Shown one piece after another: positions 62,876 through 64,000 of a DNA stretch of 64,000 nt. Below the pieces are notes generated by a model that saw only the letters and a program-made list of their open reading frames with translations, made no database searches and was not told where the DNA came from. How positions within the stretch are numbered: position 1 is the stretch's first letter; each line of letters starts with the position of its first letter. Origin of the DNA: an uncultured Lachnospiraceae bacterium (GTDB lineage: Bacteria; Bacillota; Clostridia; Lachnospirales; Lachnospiraceae). The stretch spans positions 110,936 through 174,935 of the forward strand of contig CAJUDM010000006.1 of the NCBI GenBank assembly GCA_910584915.1. Direction: 5' to 3'. Position numbers and translations under genes: made by a program.

Positions 62876-63655
62876 CTAAGATTTCACCGTAACCGTCTGA
62901 TAAGGTATCTCAATATCATTCTTTAAGTACTGCTGTACAAGCGCCAGCCTGATCTCACTGCACGCCTGGAAACTGTCATTCAAGTTTCTGGTCCACACTG
63001 TCGTTTTGAGGATAACGCCGTCCGCCGAATATCCCTTTACAAACACCTTGTTCTCCGCCGTATTGAGCGTCAGTTCATTCTCTATGCAGATCTGCTTCAT
63101 CAGTTCCATAGCCTTATCGATATCCGAATCGTACCCCACTGTGATCTCCATAAAGTTTCCGATGTTCTCCGTGTAATTTGTGTTGGTGATCACGGCGGAA
63201 TCCATCACGGAATTCGGCACGATGCAGCTCTCATCGTTGTACTGGTTGATGATCGTATGGCGCAGTGTGATATCCGTTACAATGCCCTCCGCGATCACAC
63301 TGTTTCCCTGGGAGACTCTGATCTTGTCATTGACATTATAAGGTTTGGAAAATGCCAGAATAAAACCGCTGATCACATTGGAGAGCGCCTGCTGAGCCGC
63401 AAAAGTAGCCACCGCGATCATCAGCGAGCCGCTCTGCAAAAGAGCCGTACTCATATCCTTTGTCACTTCAAACTGCTGCGCAAGAGCATAGATCGTAAGC
63501 ACGATAATGATAACCTTGATAATGCTCCGGGAGAACCGAAGATGCGCCGCATTGTTTTTTCTCTCCAGCCGCCTGAAAATCAGATTTACGATCTGGATCA
63601 GGAGGCAGGTAGCGCCGGTAAAACCGATAACCATGATGATCTGACCGACATCCAT
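62876..63655 (-). CDS. Small-conductance mechanosensitive channel (MscS family)
   Basis: Membrane channel of about 259 residues. Three helices lie in the first 100 residues; the pore helix and following beta domain are seen as GSLMIAVATFAAQQALSNVISGFILAFSKPYNVNDKIRV, then GIVTDITLRHTIINQYNDESCIVPNSVM. It opens on osmotic downshock. AAGGTG before the ATG at 63655 supports that start over 63679. Confidence 0.93.
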   Translation of the reverse strand: MDVGQIIMVIGFTGATCLLIQIVNLIFRRLERKNNAAHLRFSRSIIKVIIIVLTIYALAQQFEVTKDMSTALLQSGSLMIAVATFAAQQALSNVISGFILAFSKPYNVNDKIRVSQGNSVIAEGIVTDITLRHTIINQYNDESCIVPNSVMDSAVITNTNYTENIGNFMEITVGYDSDIDKAMELMKQICIENELTLNTAENKVFVKGYSADGVILKTTVWTRNLNDSFQACSEIRLALVQQYLKNDIEIPYQTVTVKS

Positions 63656-63679
63656 TCCATCACCTTCCTTCCACACCAT

Positions 63680-63708
63680 AGTATACCACTCCTTCGGCGA
63701 GTCGGCAA
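63680..63708 (-). promoter_or_regulatory. Promoter of mscS-rex transcript
   Basis: TTGCCG (63703-63708) and TATACT (63680-63685), 17 bp apart on the minus strand, lie 25 bases before the mscS start codon. The omega-RNA-like element begins about 20 bases upstream of the -35, so transcription of the two is divergent. Confidence 0.7.
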
Positions 63709-63728
63709 ATGTTCTTAGTATATTTTAT

Positions 63729-63960
63729 TATGAAAGTCCCGTCCGGCGGCTATGTGGATGGGCGCATGTATGCGCACAGCCATATAGACATCGGACGGGC
63801 AAGCCTGTATGAGTATGCAGGGCGATAGCCAGGAATACGAATACAGGCAGCGATTGCGGGAGCACCAAAGGCGCGGAGCAATCGACTTTCATGCCTTGGT
63901 GATACGCCGTCTGGCATACTTAAATTATCGATGCTTGAACTGATACGCTAGGGTAAAGTT
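63729..63960 (+). ncRNA. HEARO/omega RNA candidate of an IscB system (ORF outside window)
   Basis: A compact multi-stem RNA begins at ATGA. A closing stem ATGAAAGTC (63730-63738) pairs perfectly with GACTTTCAT (63884-63892). Within it: CCCGTCCG/CGGACGGG (63738-63745, 63792-63799) enclosing CTATGTGG/CCATATAG and GCGCAT-GT-ATGCGC; and CGATTGC/GCAATCG (63851-63857, 63878-63884). The remaining part to about 63960 is also compact. HEARO RNAs are known to be inserted after ATGA or GTGA and to precede an HNH nuclease gene (IscB). The 40 bases after the structure contain AGGAAAG, a possible ribosome binding site, before the window ends. The boundaries and the identification come from structure and recall, not from a search. 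Confidence 0.72.
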
Positions 63961-64000
63961 TTTGTAGGAAAAGAGAAAAGAAAGAAATAGGAAAGCACCT

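Overview
The window reads as chromosomal DNA of a Gram-positive anaerobe of the class Clostridia, most likely a gut or rumen Lachnospiraceae. The pointers are the anaerobic gene set (glycyl radical enzyme with activase, Rex, PerR-rubrerythrin), strong AGGAGG-type ribosome binding sites with frequent TTG/GTG starts, a lipoprotein-based sugar ABC importer, the LRR-nnr-alr-mazF gene order, and YebC, DUF1292 and TepA homologues. No rRNA, tRNA, phage or conjugation module was seen. Almost all genes lie on the minus strand; the exceptions are four islands at 13.1-15.2 kb, 20.6 kb, 27.7 kb and the RNA element at the right edge.

Layout, left to right. 0-9.3 kb: a cut-off LytTR-type response regulator, then two paralogous FtsX-type ABC exporters and an OmpR-family regulator/intramembrane-sensing kinase pair; 11-bp-spaced TACAG boxes in front of the first exporter are a likely regulator site. 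9.5-12.7 kb: two tandem RlaP-like nucleotidyltransferases and a DUF1266 membrane protein. 13-15 kb: an AP2 protein with a degenerate HNH core, TraX and a membrane-anchored XRE regulator. 15.4-28.5 kb: lactonase-like propeller, trpS, DUF5662, a GH13 protein that has lost its catalytic motifs, UvrD-type helicase, gltX, a PerR-rubredoxin-rubrerythrin oxidative stress cluster, and TepA. 28.5-35.6 kb: a lipid-linked glycosyl transfer pair, O-acetylhomoserine sulfhydrylase, a zinc-ribbon/CFI-box protein, YebC and a CorC-like CBS protein.

35.8-53.9 kb is one coherent carbohydrate locus: GRE activase, a glycyl radical enzyme, GH78 rhamnosidase, ribose-type ABC importer, LacI regulator, aldo/keto reductase, GH105-like hydrolase, DeoC aldolase, SMP-30 lactonase, FGGY kinase and zinc alcohol dehydrogenase, closed by a terminator. 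Two TTGACA promoters carry identical 18-bp AATGAAAACGTTTTTATT operators at matching positions. The gene set suggests a rhamnoside or pectin-like glycoside is imported or trimmed, oxidised, dehydrated by the radical enzyme, phosphorylated and cleaved by the aldolase; the substrate is not known.

54-63.7 kb: mazF without mazE, alr, nnr, an LRR protein, an SGNH/MBOAT O-acyltransferase pair, a coiled-coil protein followed by three in-frame 57-bp repeats, rex and mscS. The most striking non-coding features are (1) a highly structured RNA at 63729-63960 that resembles a HEARO/omega RNA, whose IscB nuclease gene would start just outside the window; (2) a family of about 215-bp palindromic elements with 15-bp terminal inverted repeats and, in one copy, a perfect 10-bp target duplication that rebuilt the ribosome binding site of the neighbouring gene; and (3) the 57-bp tandem repeat. 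All family names come from motif reading and memory of the families, not from database searches.
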